A DNA stretch of 64,000 nt from positions 62,001 to 126,000 of the forward strand of contig JBMNCQ010000048.1 of the NCBI GenBank assembly GCA_049366715.1, given 5' to 3'. The stretch is from JBMNCQ01 sp049366715 (GTDB taxonomy: Bacteria; Bacillota; Peptococcia; Peptococcales; BICA1-8). Shown piece by piece: positions 8,973-17,720 of the stretch. The notes below the pieces were generated by a model. It made no database searches and was not told the origin of the DNA. It saw nothing but the letters and a program-made list of their open reading frames with translations. The position numbers and the translations under genes were made by a program. Numbering within the stretch: the stretch's first letter is position 1; each line of letters opens with the position of its first letter.

Positions 8973-9398
8973 ATGAAATTAAAAGCAGAAGATTCCTTAG
9001 GGCATATATTAAATCGTACAAATACTAAAATGAAAAATAAATTATTACATAGCTTTAAACCTTATGATATAACTCCTGAGCAATGGGGAGTCCTGATCCG
9101 TCTATGGAAAACAGAAGGAATATCACCTAAAGATTTAGCAATATTAACTTCTAAAGACCGGCCAACAGTTGCTAGAATATTAGAAAAACTGGAAAAAAAA
9201 GGATTTATAACACGGGAGATTAATTCAGAAGATCAGCGGTCACATTTAATATATCTAACGGATAAAGGAAAGAAAATGGAGAATATTCTAGTTCCTATCG
9301 CGGTCAAGACATTAGATGATGCTCTAATAGGCCTGGAAAAAGAACAAATCCAAGCACTTTTTCAAACCTTAAACACAATATATAAAAATCTGGAGTGA
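8973..9398 (+). CDS. MarR-family transcriptional regulator
   Basis: A 141-residue MarR protein: helix-turn-helix ISPKDLAILTSKDRPTVARILEKLEKKGFI, followed by a wing with INSEDQRSHLIYLTDKG. AAAGGTGG precedes the ATG with 12 bases between. The promoter is overlapped by a palindrome, and a matching palindrome lies just after the gene in front of the membrane protein at 9474, so the protein probably represses both itself and that gene. The inducing signal is unknown. It is not closely similar to the MarR encoded at 7438. Confidence 0.88.
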   Translation: MKLKAEDSLGHILNRTNTKMKNKLLHSFKPYDITPEQWGVLIRLWKTEGISPKDLAILTSKDRPTVARILEKLEKKGFITREINSEDQRSHLIYLTDKGKKMENILVPIAVKTLDDALIGLEKEQIQALFQTLNTIYKNLE

Positions 9399-9406
9399 AA
9401 ATTTTT

Positions 9407-9450
9407 AAGGATATAGTTGTCGTGACAATTATATCCTTATCCTGCTTAAT
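9407..9450 (+). promoter_or_regulatory. Second MarR-type operator, with likely promoter of the membrane protein gene
   Basis: Inverted repeat AAGGATATAGTTGTC / GACAATTATATCCTT (9407-9421, 9424-9438), 14 of 15 matching. Its core ATATAGTTG-N6-CAATTATAT is the same as the operator before marR2. A possible -35 GTGACA (9422-9427) and -10 CTTAAT (9445-9450), spaced by 17, put the operator over the -35 region. Confidence 0.72.
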
Positions 9451-9473
9451 TTTTTTAATTAAGGTGGTGTAGT

Positions 9474-9998
9474 ATGAAAAAAATTGGATTACGGACAAGA
9501 GGCTGGTTAAAAGGTTTCCATATCTTATCTGCCGGAGTCTGGATCGGGGCAGGGATTTGTATGATGGTTCTCTCATTTTTAAAAGGACATATCTCTAATG
9601 GTGCTGAACTTCGGACAATTGATATGTCCGTTAAGGTAATTGATGATTTTGTTTTAATACCCGCTGCCAATGGGTGTTTAATTTCTGGAATAATGTTCTC
9701 CGCATTTACTAACTGGGGGTTTTTTAAATATCGTTGGATCACCATGAAATATATTATTTCAATTTTCTCTATTTTGTTCGGTACTTTTTTCTTAGGACCG
9801 TGGGTCAATGGTATGGAAAAAATCTCTGCGCTGGAGGGATTATCTGCGCTGCAAAATTCAACATATTTGAACTATGCGGCAATGAATAGATCCTTGGGAC
9901 TACTGGTAATCATAGCATTAATTTTTGTATCTTTTATTTCAGTATTCAAGCCTTGGAATAAAAAAGAAGCCAGAAAACCAAAAGCCGTAACGAACTAG
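9474..9998 (+). CDS. DUF2269-like integral membrane protein
   Basis: A 174-residue protein with four predicted membrane helices (about 12-35, 55-75, 82-105, 140-160). The opening LKGFHILSAGVWIGAGICMM resembles the DUF2269 family. Function is unknown in the family. It has a good ribosome site (AAGGTGG), and a MarR-type palindrome lies in its promoter region, so it is the probable regulated target of the upstream MarR. Continues with an 11-base gap into the zinc-ribbon gene. Confidence 0.65.
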   Translation: MKKIGLRTRGWLKGFHILSAGVWIGAGICMMVLSFLKGHISNGAELRTIDMSVKVIDDFVLIPAANGCLISGIMFSAFTNWGFFKYRWITMKYIISIFSILFGTFFLGPWVNGMEKISALEGLSALQNSTYLNYAAMNRSLGLLVIIALIFVSFISVFKPWNKKEARKPKAVTN

Positions 9999-10009
9999 CG
10001 GGTGATCTT

Positions 10010-10306
10010 ATGAAAATCGAGAAATGTAATAAGTGCGGAGGAAAAATTGAGCAGAGAGTAACAAGGCTGGTTACGAAAAACCGCTATGAGGAAAAAAACC
10101 TATCTTTACAGACCTTAGTCTATTTGAAATGCGAAGGATGTAATGGTTTTTATTACATTTCAGGAAGTGACATTTTACACAGCTTATTTAAGAAAGAAAT
10201 TGTTACTGTTTCAAAAGATTTTATTGAGATAATTATAAATGAGTTGTGTCATAAAAAATACTTATTACAAGAATCAAACAAAGAGAAACAAAGGGATGCG
10301 CAATAG
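10010..10306 (+). CDS. Small protein with a CxxC...CxxC zinc ribbon
   Basis: A 98-residue protein with CNKCGGK near residues 5-11 and CEGCNG near 43-48, a spacing that suggests one zinc ribbon as in YgiT-type or other small zinc proteins. The C-terminal half is helical and charged. It is 11 bases after the membrane protein gene and so likely in the same transcript under MarR control. I do not recognise a specific function. Confidence 0.6.
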   Translation: MKIEKCNKCGGKIEQRVTRLVTKNRYEEKNLSLQTLVYLKCEGCNGFYYISGSDILHSLFKKEIVTVSKDFIEIIINELCHKKYLLQESNKEKQRDAQ

Positions 10307-10347
10307 ACCAACCCGATAATGAAGAGAGCTGCTTTTTCAGGTGACAA

Positions 10348-10385
10348 AAGCACGGGGCGGAAGCAAAAGAACCGTCCCCTTGCTT
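10348..10385. terminator. Hairpin between convergent genes
   Basis: Imperfect stem AAGCACGGGGCGG against CCGTCCCCTTGCTT with an 11-base loop. It lies 41 bases past the zinc-ribbon gene and 11 bases past the methyltransferase-like gene coming from the other side, so it may serve both. Confidence 0.5.
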
Positions 10386-10396
10386 CTTCCTTGAAA

Positions 10397-11056
10397 TCAT
10401 ATTTTAGGGCTGCTCGCCAAATAGATATAATCAGGTTCTCCCCGTTTATCACTTACTTCTCTAACATCAACCCTGTTAAACCATTTGCGGAGCCATTCCG
10501 CAAACGCAGCGCATTTTGCAGCACTCCAAAAAGAAATAGCTCCGGATTGGTTCAAGATTTTTAATAACGTACAAATCCCCGTATCGCTGTAAAGTTTGCT
10601 GTTCTTAGCGATGACTACCCAATCGGGCCCGTTGTCGATATCTAGACATATCACGTCATATTTTTCTTTAGAACTTTTCATCCATTCAATAAAATCAGCA
10701 TTTACCACGTCTACTTTCCGATGCGTTAAGGCTTCTCCGGAAAAAACCGAAAGATAAGTACGGTTCCATTCTATTATCTTTTTTTCTATTTCTATTACGG
10801 TAATTTTTTCAATCATTTCATGATTTAGTGCTTCCCCTAAAGAGAATCCTACCCCTAAACCTCCAATCAAAACTGTTTGAGGTAAATCTGCCGCTTCAAT
10901 TGCCCACCGGACCAGAAGCTTTTCTGATTTGCCATTATAGGTGGCCATGAGAAATGTTCCATTAAAAATTATCTCATAATCATTATCCCTTTTTTGCAAT
11001 TGAATTTCGCCATTTTCGGTAGCTACTCTTTCGATAACTGTCGGATACTGATCCAT
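10397..11056 (-). CDS. Spermidine-synthase-like SAM-dependent methyltransferase-fold protein
   Basis: A 219-residue Rossmann protein. The SAM-type loop is VLIGGLGVGFSLGEAL (about 60-75), followed by acidic VIEIEKKIIEWN, then VNADFIEWM and DVICLDIDNGP, the same order as in polyamine aminopropyltransferases. It lacks the N-terminal beta domain of true SpeE and is short by about 60 residues, so a polyamine product is not assured. It is a single gene; a shared convergent hairpin follows it. Confidence 0.65.
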   Translation of the reverse strand: MDQYPTVIERVATENGEIQLQKRDNDYEIIFNGTFLMATYNGKSEKLLVRWAIEAADLPQTVLIGGLGVGFSLGEALNHEMIEKITVIEIEKKIIEWNRTYLSVFSGEALTHRKVDVVNADFIEWMKSSKEKYDVICLDIDNGPDWVVIAKNSKLYSDTGICTLLKILNQSGAISFWSAAKCAAFAEWLRKWFNRVDVREVSDKRGEPDYIYLASSPKI

Positions 11057-11541
11057 TTCTTCATCCCCTTAATGATATTTTTTAAACATCTTTATGATGA
11101 CAGCATTACATATACTTTTCTTAATCCAAATTCCTCGGCTTTAACAGCTTATCTATACTTAAATTTCTTTTCGCCCGGCCAAGCCAATCATGTTCTCAAA
11201 TCTGAACTCCGTATTATTATATCATAGATAAATTCATGTTTTCCTGGGCCGGAGAAATCTCTTGGACCGGACCAGCTTAAACATTTATAACTCAAATTTT
11301 TGCAAATTACCAAAGCATTCTTTACTAAAAGCAGTACTCATTTTGTTTATTATCTTGATAACCGGGACAACTCCATTGTGAGCAAAATGTATGTTCTAAT
11401 CTTTCCCGGCAGAAATTTACTTCTTTAATAAAGAGCTTACATGTAAAGGCATTAACATGCACGTTAAAAAATCAGCGAAATGATTAGCTCACTTTCGCTG
11501 ATTTTAGTTAGTTGAGGGGACTTGATAAAATAATCGTTAAA
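11057..11541. other. 485-base gene-free stretch
   Basis: AT-rich, without a convincing ORF or structured RNA that I recognise. The only clear element is the terminator of the malic enzyme operon near 11468-11505. Confidence 0.5.
11462..11505 (-). terminator. Terminator of the C4-dicarboxylate operon
   Basis: Perfect 13-bp stem AAAATCAGCGAAA / TTTCGCTGATTTT (11468-11480 and 11493-11505) with a 12-base loop, followed on the minus strand by TTTTTTAACG. It lies about 36 bases beyond the malic enzyme stop codon. Confidence 0.92.
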
Positions 11542-12780
11542 TTATTTATTTAAAGTCATCATTTTGCGGCAATTTTCCGCTGCCTCTTCGGGATCAATCT
11601 CAACCCTGGCCACTCCGCTTTTTATCGCCGCTTCCGCCACAGCCTTCGCTACGGCTGGGGCAATCCTTTCATCTAACGCACTGGGAATAACATATTCCGG
11701 ACTGAGTTTTTCTCCTACAAAATCAGCTATGGCATGCACGGCAGCAATCTTCATCTCCTCATTGATATCTGTGGCCCTGACATCTAAAGCCCCTCTGAAT
11801 ACCCCGGGAAAAGCAGATACATTATTGACCTGGTTGGGAAAATCGGATCTGCCGGTACAGATAACTTTCGCCCCGGCTTCCTTTGCTTCGTCCGGCATAA
11901 TTTCCGGAACCGGGTTGGCCATAGCCATAATGACAGGGTCGGCATTCATGCTCCTGACCATTTCCTTGTTTAGTACGCCCGGAGCGGAAAGCCCGATAAA
12001 TACATCAGCCCCGGCGATGGCATCGGCCAGACTTCCCTTAATCATTTCTTTATTCGTTTCCTTGGCGATGGCTTCCTTTGCATGATTCATACCCTGTGGT
12101 CTGCCTGCATAAATTGCTCCCGCTCTGTCACAGAGAATTACGTTTTGTACACCCATACTTAATAACAGCTTCACAACGGCGATGGCTGCAGAACCTGCAC
12201 CGTTAACGACAATCCTGACATCCTCCACCTTTTTATCAACAATTTTGCAAGCATTGACCAGGGCAGCCATCGTCACAATAGCTGTGCCGTGCTGGTCGTC
12301 GTGAAAGATGGGAATATTGGTTTCTTTTTTTAATTTTTCTTCTATTTCAAAGCACCGGGGGGCGGAAATATCTTCTAAATTCACACCGCCGAAGGTTGGC
12401 TCCAGCAGCTTGACAGTCTCGACAATTTTATCTGCTTCCTTCGTGGCTACACAAAGGGGAAAAGCATCAACACCGGCAAATGTCTTAAATAAAACCGCTT
12501 TCCCTTCCATTACCGGCAGCGCCGCTTCCGGGCCAATATCCCCCAGGCCTAAAACAGCAGTGCCGTCAGATACAATAGCTACGAAATTCCATTTGGATGT
12601 ATAATCATAGACCTTGGTAACATCCCGGTTAATTTCTTTACAAGGCTCGGCAACACCGGGGGTATAAGCCAGAGATAAATCCAGGGATGTCTTAACCGGC
12701 ACCTTACTCACCACTTCCAGCTTACCCTTACTTTCCAAATGCATTTTCAAAGATTCTTGTTTAATATCCATCTTAACCAC
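11542..12780 (-). CDS. Malic enzyme (malate dehydrogenase, oxaloacetate-decarboxylating), short form
   Basis: A 412-residue malic enzyme converting malate to pyruvate and CO2 with NAD(P). Seen: the N-terminal malate-binding part LAYTPGVAEPCKEI, the catalytic GLGDIGPEAALPVMEGKAVLFK and IPIFHDDQHGTAIV, the nucleotide loop VVNGAGSAAIAVVKLLLS, and the C-terminal MANPVPEIMPDEA. Length fits the bacterial short form, without a phosphotransacetylase domain. It is the last gene of an operon after fumarase, 12 bases behind the beta subunit. The context suggests interconversion of pyruvate and fumarate through malate; direction is not shown. Confidence 0.93.
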   Translation of the reverse strand: MVKMDIKQESLKMHLESKGKLEVVSKVPVKTSLDLSLAYTPGVAEPCKEINRDVTKVYDYTSKWNFVAIVSDGTAVLGLGDIGPEAALPVMEGKAVLFKTFAGVDAFPLCVATKEADKIVETVKLLEPTFGGVNLEDISAPRCFEIEEKLKKETNIPIFHDDQHGTAIVTMAALVNACKIVDKKVEDVRIVVNGAGSAAIAVVKLLLSMGVQNVILCDRAGAIYAGRPQGMNHAKEAIAKETNKEMIKGSLADAIAGADVFIGLSAPGVLNKEMVRSMNADPVIMAMANPVPEIMPDEAKEAGAKVICTGRSDFPNQVNNVSAFPGVFRGALDVRATDINEEMKIAAVHAIADFVGEKLSPEYVIPSALDERIAPAVAKAVAEAAIKSGVARVEIDPEEAAENCRKMMTLNK

Positions 12781-12792
12781 TCCTTGTCCTTA

Positions 12793-13329
12793 TTAATAAT
12801 TCTCATACAGATTGTTACCTTCCGAATCAATGGCAACAATGCAGGGGAAATCCTCAACCTCCAAACGGTAGACGGCCTCAGGCCCTAACTCCGGATAAGC
12901 AATGATCTCGGCTTTTTTCACCGACCGGGCGATAACGGCGGCAGCCCCGCCGATAGCCGCCAGATAAACGGCACCATATTTTTTCATAGCTGCAACGACA
13001 TCTGCATTACGGGGTCCTTTCCCGATCATACCCTTGAGACCTAATTCAATTAATGCCGGGGCATAGGCGTCCATCCGGCCGCTTGTTGTCGGCCCGCAGG
13101 ATCCGATAGCCTGCCCGGCCTTAGCAGGAGCAGGTCCCACATAGTATATCACTTGATCCTTTAAATCCACCGGCAAAGGCTTCCCCTCTTTTAATGTGTG
13201 CATAAGATTTTTATGGGCTGCATCCCTGCCTGTATAAATAATGCCTGTAATCAATACGCTGTCACCGGCTTTTAACTCTCTAACCTGTCCTCCCGTCAAA
13301 GGGGTCGTAACCTTTTTTACTTCAGTCAT
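12793..13329 (-). CDS. fumB: Class I fumarate hydratase, beta subunit
   Basis: A 178-residue subunit of the oxygen-sensitive iron-sulfur fumarase (fumarate plus water to malate). Family marks: LKAGDSVLITGIIYTGRDAAH near residues 18-38, YYVGPAP, and GSCGPTTSGRMD, the last contributing active-site residues. Related enzymes use tartrate, but the position between succinate/fumarate genes and malic enzyme argues for fumarase. The gene lies 15 bases after the alpha subunit. Confidence 0.92.
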   Translation of the reverse strand: MTEVKKVTTPLTGGQVRELKAGDSVLITGIIYTGRDAAHKNLMHTLKEGKPLPVDLKDQVIYYVGPAPAKAGQAIGSCGPTTSGRMDAYAPALIELGLKGMIGKGPRNADVVAAMKKYGAVYLAAIGGAAAVIARSVKKAEIIAYPELGPEAVYRLEVEDFPCIVAIDSEGNNLYENY

Positions 13330-13344
13330 TTATCTCACTCCCAT

Positions 13345-14190
13345 CTATAATATTACTTCACTGTGCCGGGAAGCATGACAGTTTAAATTAACAGCAACGG
13401 GCATTGTGGCAATATGAGTCGGATAAGTTTCAATATTTACAGCTAAAGCCGTGATCCGCCCTCCCAAGCCCTGGGGTCCGATACCCAAGTCATTTATTTT
13501 TTCCAGTAATTCCTTTTCTATCGCCCCATACCTCTCATCAGGATTAGGTTGGCCTGCTTTTCTGGTCAAAGCCTTTTTGGCCAGCAGTGTTGCTTTTTCC
13601 ATTGTTCCCCCGATGCCCACTCCCACGATAATGGGGGGACAGGGGTTACCGCCGGCTTCACGGACCGTTTTGATAATAAAATCTTTTACCCCTTCCAAAC
13701 CGTCGGAAGGCTTCAGCATTTTTAAGGCACCCATGTTTTCACTGCCTGCCCCTTTGGGAACAATGGTAATTTTTAATTGGTCGCCGGGGACAATCTCCGT
13801 ATGAATAACCGCCGGGGTATTATCACCGCTATTAACCCTGTTAAGCACCGGATCAATCACCACTGATTTACGGAGATAACCGTCTTGATATCCCTGGCGG
13901 ACACCTTCATTAACAGCATCCGTTAAGCTTCCCCCGGTGATATGGACTTCCTGTCCGACTTCCAGATAAACCACCGTTATGCCGGTATCCTGGCACATAG
14001 CCTGGGTCTCTTGCCGGGCTAATTGTACATTTTCGATGATTTGCTCAAAAATGTATTTACCAAAGGCAGATTCTTCCCGGACTTGATTTTTTTTAACCAG
14101 TTGCTCCACATCTTCCGGAAGATTACAGGCAGCCTCGATACACAGTTCTCTGACTGTTTCCACTATTTTTTGAATGGAAATTTCCCGCAT
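13345..14190 (-). CDS. fumA: Class I fumarate hydratase, alpha subunit
   Basis: A 281-residue subunit carrying the [4Fe-4S] cluster. Cysteine ligands likely include those in AMCQDTGITVVYLEVG (about 82-97), NPCPPIIVGVGIGGT and LNCHASRHSEVIL at the C-terminus. Length is normal for the split, two-subunit fumarase of anaerobes and archaea. It precedes the beta subunit and follows the fumarate reductase iron-sulfur subunit by 136 bases, a gap that might contain an internal processing or promoter site; I see no terminator there. Confidence 0.93.
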   Translation of the reverse strand: MREISIQKIVETVRELCIEAACNLPEDVEQLVKKNQVREESAFGKYIFEQIIENVQLARQETQAMCQDTGITVVYLEVGQEVHITGGSLTDAVNEGVRQGYQDGYLRKSVVIDPVLNRVNSGDNTPAVIHTEIVPGDQLKITIVPKGAGSENMGALKMLKPSDGLEGVKDFIIKTVREAGGNPCPPIIVGVGIGGTMEKATLLAKKALTRKAGQPNPDERYGAIEKELLEKINDLGIGPQGLGGRITALAVNIETYPTHIATMPVAVNLNCHASRHSEVIL

Positions 14191-14326
14191 ATATAATCCC
14201 CTCCCATATTAATTAAATTTAGCCTTTACGACTAAATTTAAACTTCTCTCTATTTATTGCAATTCCCTCCACATTCAGTCGGTAATTATCGGTCACACAA
14301 CTTATTATCTTACGGCCATCCATATT

Positions 14327-15079
14327 TTATTTATTTAACCAGCCCAAAATACCCTGTAAAGTCGTTTCTTTGTTCAACTGAGCCAATGATTTATCAAGAG
14401 GTATGTGCTTGGGACAAACCCGCACACAGTTCTGAGAATTGCCGCAGTCCACAATTCCTCCTTTACCCATAACTGCCTCTAAGCGCACTTCTTTATTCAT
14501 CTTGCCGTTGGGATGCAGATTAAAGAGGGTTACCTGACTTAAGGCCTGAGCGCCCATAAAGGACGATTTACTGCTGACATTGGGGCAGGCTTCCAAGCAG
14601 CAGCCGCAGGTCATACACCGGGACAGCTCATAGGCCCAGGCCCGTTCCCGTTCATTCATTTTAGGGGGACGGCCTAAATCAAAGAGTCCGTCTGTTTCGA
14701 CCCAGGCTTTTACTTTTTTTAAATTTTCAAACATAAACTGTCTGTCAACCAACAAATCCCGCATAACAGGAAATTTACTTAAGGGTTCAAGGGTAATCAC
14801 CCCGTCCGGAAGCTTATCGATGAGGGCGGAGCAGGATTGACGGGGTGTCCCGTTAATGATCATCGTACAAGCACCGCATACTTCTTCCAGGCAGTTGCAC
14901 TCCCAGACGACAGGAGCCACTTTTTGGCCCTTGATATTGACAGGATTCTTGCGTATTTCCATCAACACGCCCACCACATTCTGGTTAGGCTTATAGGGAA
15001 CCTGAAACTCCTCCCAATAAGGCCGGCTTTCCTGATTGTCCTGCCGCTTGATTTTTAAATGAATATTTTCCCGAGCCAT
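14327..15079 (-). CDS. sdhB: Succinate dehydrogenase/fumarate reductase iron-sulfur subunit
   Basis: A 250-residue electron-transfer subunit. The [2Fe-2S] ligands are in WECNCLEEVCGACTM and RQSC (about 62-84). The [4Fe-4S]/[3Fe-4S] ligands are in CMTCGCCLEACPN (about 155-167) and CVRVCPKHIPL (about 216-227). It passes electrons between the flavoprotein and the diheme cytochrome b. The ATG overlaps the flavoprotein stop region (adjacent codons), so translation is likely coupled. Confidence 0.95.
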   Translation of the reverse strand: MARENIHLKIKRQDNQESRPYWEEFQVPYKPNQNVVGVLMEIRKNPVNIKGQKVAPVVWECNCLEEVCGACTMIINGTPRQSCSALIDKLPDGVITLEPLSKFPVMRDLLVDRQFMFENLKKVKAWVETDGLFDLGRPPKMNERERAWAYELSRCMTCGCCLEACPNVSSKSSFMGAQALSQVTLFNLHPNGKMNKEVRLEAVMGKGGIVDCGNSQNCVRVCPKHIPLDKSLAQLNKETTLQGILGWLNK

Positions 15080-16849
15080 TTACTTCACCTCCTTTTTCCC
15101 TTGGCGTCCGTCTACGTCATACTTACGGGGTACCGGCTTAACCAGAGAGATGTCAACATCTTCATATTCAAACCTGGGGCCTTCTCCTGTCCAGTAAGCC
15201 TTCGTTGTCTTCAGCCAGTTTTCATCATCACGCTGATCAAACTCCGGCTTATAGTGTGATCCCCGGCTTTCATCCCGTTTAAGTGCTCCGATGGTAATAA
15301 CCCTGGCCAGTTCCATCATATTCTTCAATTGCCGCACAAACATGACATCCTGATTGCTCCATTCAGAATGATCACAAATTCCGATATTTTGATAACGCTC
15401 CATCATTTCCCGGATTTTATCATCAGTTTCTTTAAGTTTATTATTATAGCGTACAATACCCACATTCTCCCTCATGAGATTTCCCATTTCTTCGTGGAGC
15501 TCATAGGGGTTTTCCCGGCCCGACATTTTACAGATATCCCTGTATTTCTCTTCCTCCAGCTTCAGTTGATCTTCATAAACGCCGGATTTTACATCGGGAG
15601 CAGTTTTGTCAGCACTCTTGAGATACTCAACGATACTTGGCCCTACCACTGTTCCGCTGTAAAGAGCCGAAAGAAGGGAATTGGCACCCAGCCTATTGGC
15701 ACCGTGATACATGTAGTCACATTCACCGGAAGCAAAAAGCCCCGTAATTTCTGTCCGATGCTTCCAGTCAACATGGATTCCACCCATAAAATAATGAATA
15801 GCGGGGAATATTTTCATAGGAACTTTCCTGGGGTCATCCCCTTGAAAATTCTCATAGATTTCCAGAATACCGCCCAAACGGGCATTTAAAAAGTCAGTAT
15901 CCAAATGGGACAGGTCAAGGTAAACCTGGTTTTTGCCGTCAATACCCAGCCCCATTTCCACACAAACCTTATAAATGGCCCGGGAGGCAATATCCCTGGG
16001 AACGATATTGCCATAGGCAGGGTACCATTCTTCTAAGAAATACCAGGGTTTACCGTCCTTATACGTCCAAACCCTCCCCCCTTCCCCCCGGGACGCTTCA
16101 GACATTAAACGGTGCTTATCATCACCGATCATGCCCGTAGGATGGATTTGCACGAATTCTGCATTGGCGTAGGGTACACCCTGCCGATAAATGCTGGCCG
16201 CCGCACTGCCCGTATTGATGGTAGAGTTGGTGGACTTACCGTAAATCATACCGGCTCCACCCGTTGCAATTAAAACAGCATCGCCCTTAAAAACTTTAAT
16301 TTCCATCGTCGTTAAGTTTTGCGCCACAATACCGCGGCAGATTCTGCTCCCGTCTAACACAGCCGAAAGAAATTCCCATCCTTCATATTTGGTAACAAGG
16401 CCCTTTGTCTCATATTTCCTGACTTGCTCATCACAACCGTAAAGAAGCTGCTGACCACTGGTAGCACCGGCAAAAGCGGTCCTCCTTTTCTTAACCCCGC
16501 CGAACAATCTTAAATCAAGATGCCCTTCGGGGGTCCTGCTGAACATAACACCGGCCCGGGCCATATAATGAATAATCCCCGGTGCGGCATCGCACATTTC
16601 CTTAACAGGGGGCTGGTTTGCCAGAAAATCACCACCGTACACGGTATCATAAAAATGCTCATAAGTTGTATCATTCTCCCCTTTTGTATCTAAAGCGGCG
16701 TTAATTCCGCCCTGAGCACAAAGGGAATGAGACCTTTTTACAGGTACAAGGGAAACTAAATCCACCGGGATACCCTTTTCCGCGATCTTGATCGTTGCCA
16801 TTAACCCCGATAGTCCGCCTCCGACAACTACTACTTTTTGTTTTTGCAT
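15080..16849 (-). CDS. sdhA: Succinate dehydrogenase/fumarate reductase flavoprotein subunit
   Basis: A 589-residue catalytic subunit. FAD-binding VVVVGGGLSGLMATIKIAEKG is at about 5-25. The covalent-FAD histidine lies in RSHSLCAQGGINAAL (about 39-53). Active-site residues lie in HPTGMIGDDKHRLMSEASRGEGG (HPTG and RGEGG) and HYFMGGIHVD. The C-terminal SRGSHYKPEFDQRDDENW is also typical. Sequence style matches the B-type enzymes with a single cytochrome b558 (Bacillus, Wolinella). In an anaerobe with fumarase and malic enzyme alongside, fumarate reduction or reverse succinate oxidation are both possible. Confidence 0.96.
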   Translation of the reverse strand: MQKQKVVVVGGGLSGLMATIKIAEKGIPVDLVSLVPVKRSHSLCAQGGINAALDTKGENDTTYEHFYDTVYGGDFLANQPPVKEMCDAAPGIIHYMARAGVMFSRTPEGHLDLRLFGGVKKRRTAFAGATSGQQLLYGCDEQVRKYETKGLVTKYEGWEFLSAVLDGSRICRGIVAQNLTTMEIKVFKGDAVLIATGGAGMIYGKSTNSTINTGSAAASIYRQGVPYANAEFVQIHPTGMIGDDKHRLMSEASRGEGGRVWTYKDGKPWYFLEEWYPAYGNIVPRDIASRAIYKVCVEMGLGIDGKNQVYLDLSHLDTDFLNARLGGILEIYENFQGDDPRKVPMKIFPAIHYFMGGIHVDWKHRTEITGLFASGECDYMYHGANRLGANSLLSALYSGTVVGPSIVEYLKSADKTAPDVKSGVYEDQLKLEEEKYRDICKMSGRENPYELHEEMGNLMRENVGIVRYNNKLKETDDKIREMMERYQNIGICDHSEWSNQDVMFVRQLKNMMELARVITIGALKRDESRGSHYKPEFDQRDDENWLKTTKAYWTGEGPRFEYEDVDISLVKPVPRKYDVDGRQGKKEVK

Positions 16850-16861
16850 GAATACTCCCTC

Positions 16862-17464
16862 CTAAAATGCCAGTAATATTTGAACCGAAAGAATACTTAA
16901 GACAACAAATACCACAGAAGATGCTATAGCAGACACTCTTTGAGCATTAGGACCTACGGTAATACCAAGATCAATGAAAAATGCCCACAAACCATTGGCA
17001 AAGTGATACACCGCGGCAATAACACCAATAATGTAAAATGCCAACATACCCGGACGCGCAAGAATACCTGACATAAATTCATAATTAATCTCCGTGCCGG
17101 AAAATCTTGTTGTAAGAACATGATAAATTACAAATACAAATGTAATGACTGCTGTAATTCTTTGGAGATAAAAAGCCCAATTCCGCGAATATGAAAATTT
17201 GAAAACGTTATTCTTAGTAATATATACAACCCAAATTCCCAGCAAACCATGATAAAGAATCGGTGCAAAAATTAAACATATTTCTAAAAAGGTCAGAAAC
17301 GGCAATTCTTTCATTAAAACTGCTCTGCGGTTATACATTTCAGGACTAATAAGAGCGTAAGAATTAACGGTAAGGTGAATTAAGAGAAAAATGCCTACAG
17401 GTAATAATCCGGTAATCACATGAAGCTTTCTGAGCAAAAAATAATGTTTTTCTATAAAATTCAT
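16862..17464 (-). CDS. sdhC: Succinate dehydrogenase/fumarate reductase cytochrome b558 subunit
   Basis: A 200-residue membrane anchor with five predicted helices, typical of B-type diheme cytochrome b. Candidate heme-ligand histidines lie in FLLIHLTVNSY, ILYHGLLGIW, FVIYHVLTTRF and VYHFANGLW. It links the iron-sulfur subunit to menaquinone. It is first in the operon and has GGAGGAAGC just before the ATG. The upstream region holds a long hairpin with a T-run (17669-17720). Confidence 0.93.
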   Translation of the reverse strand: MNFIEKHYFLLRKLHVITGLLPVGIFLLIHLTVNSYALISPEMYNRRAVLMKELPFLTFLEICLIFAPILYHGLLGIWVVYITKNNVFKFSYSRNWAFYLQRITAVITFVFVIYHVLTTRFSGTEINYEFMSGILARPGMLAFYIIGVIAAVYHFANGLWAFFIDLGITVGPNAQRVSAIASSVVFVVLSILSVQILLAF

Positions 17465-17668
17465 AGACTGCTTCCTCCTTTTGTTTAAATACTAAGCATT
17501 AGAAACTTATTAATACAAAACAGGCTTTAGTTCTACCATCCCCTTTATCAATAATTATTTTATAGACAAGCTCAACAAAGTTATAAATAATTGTAATTTA
17601 ACCGTTTATTTCCACTATTTTTGTAATTATATTAAATATTCTTAATATTATAATTATTATCCAAACAT

Positions 17669-17720
17669 AAAAAACCCGGTAAAATTTATCGCACCTAAAA
17701 AGACACGATTAAAGACCGGG
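17669..17720 (-). terminator. Long terminator-like hairpin about 200 bases upstream of sdhC
   Basis: Outer stem CCCGGT/ACCGGG with an inner stem pairing TTTAATCG with CGATAAA around a 14-base loop, followed on the minus strand by TTTTTTAT. The upstream tRNA-Gly already has its own terminator at 17952-17970. This one therefore either ends an unseen small transcript or acts as an attenuator in the leader of the sdhCAB operon. I could not match the leader (about 17665-17850) to a riboswitch class I know. Confidence 0.55.

Noticed and set aside
10319..10564. 81-codon plus-strand frame after the zinc-ribbon gene
   Set aside because: It overlaps the hairpin and the well-supported methyltransferase-like gene on the other strand; Arg/Lys-rich shadow translation.
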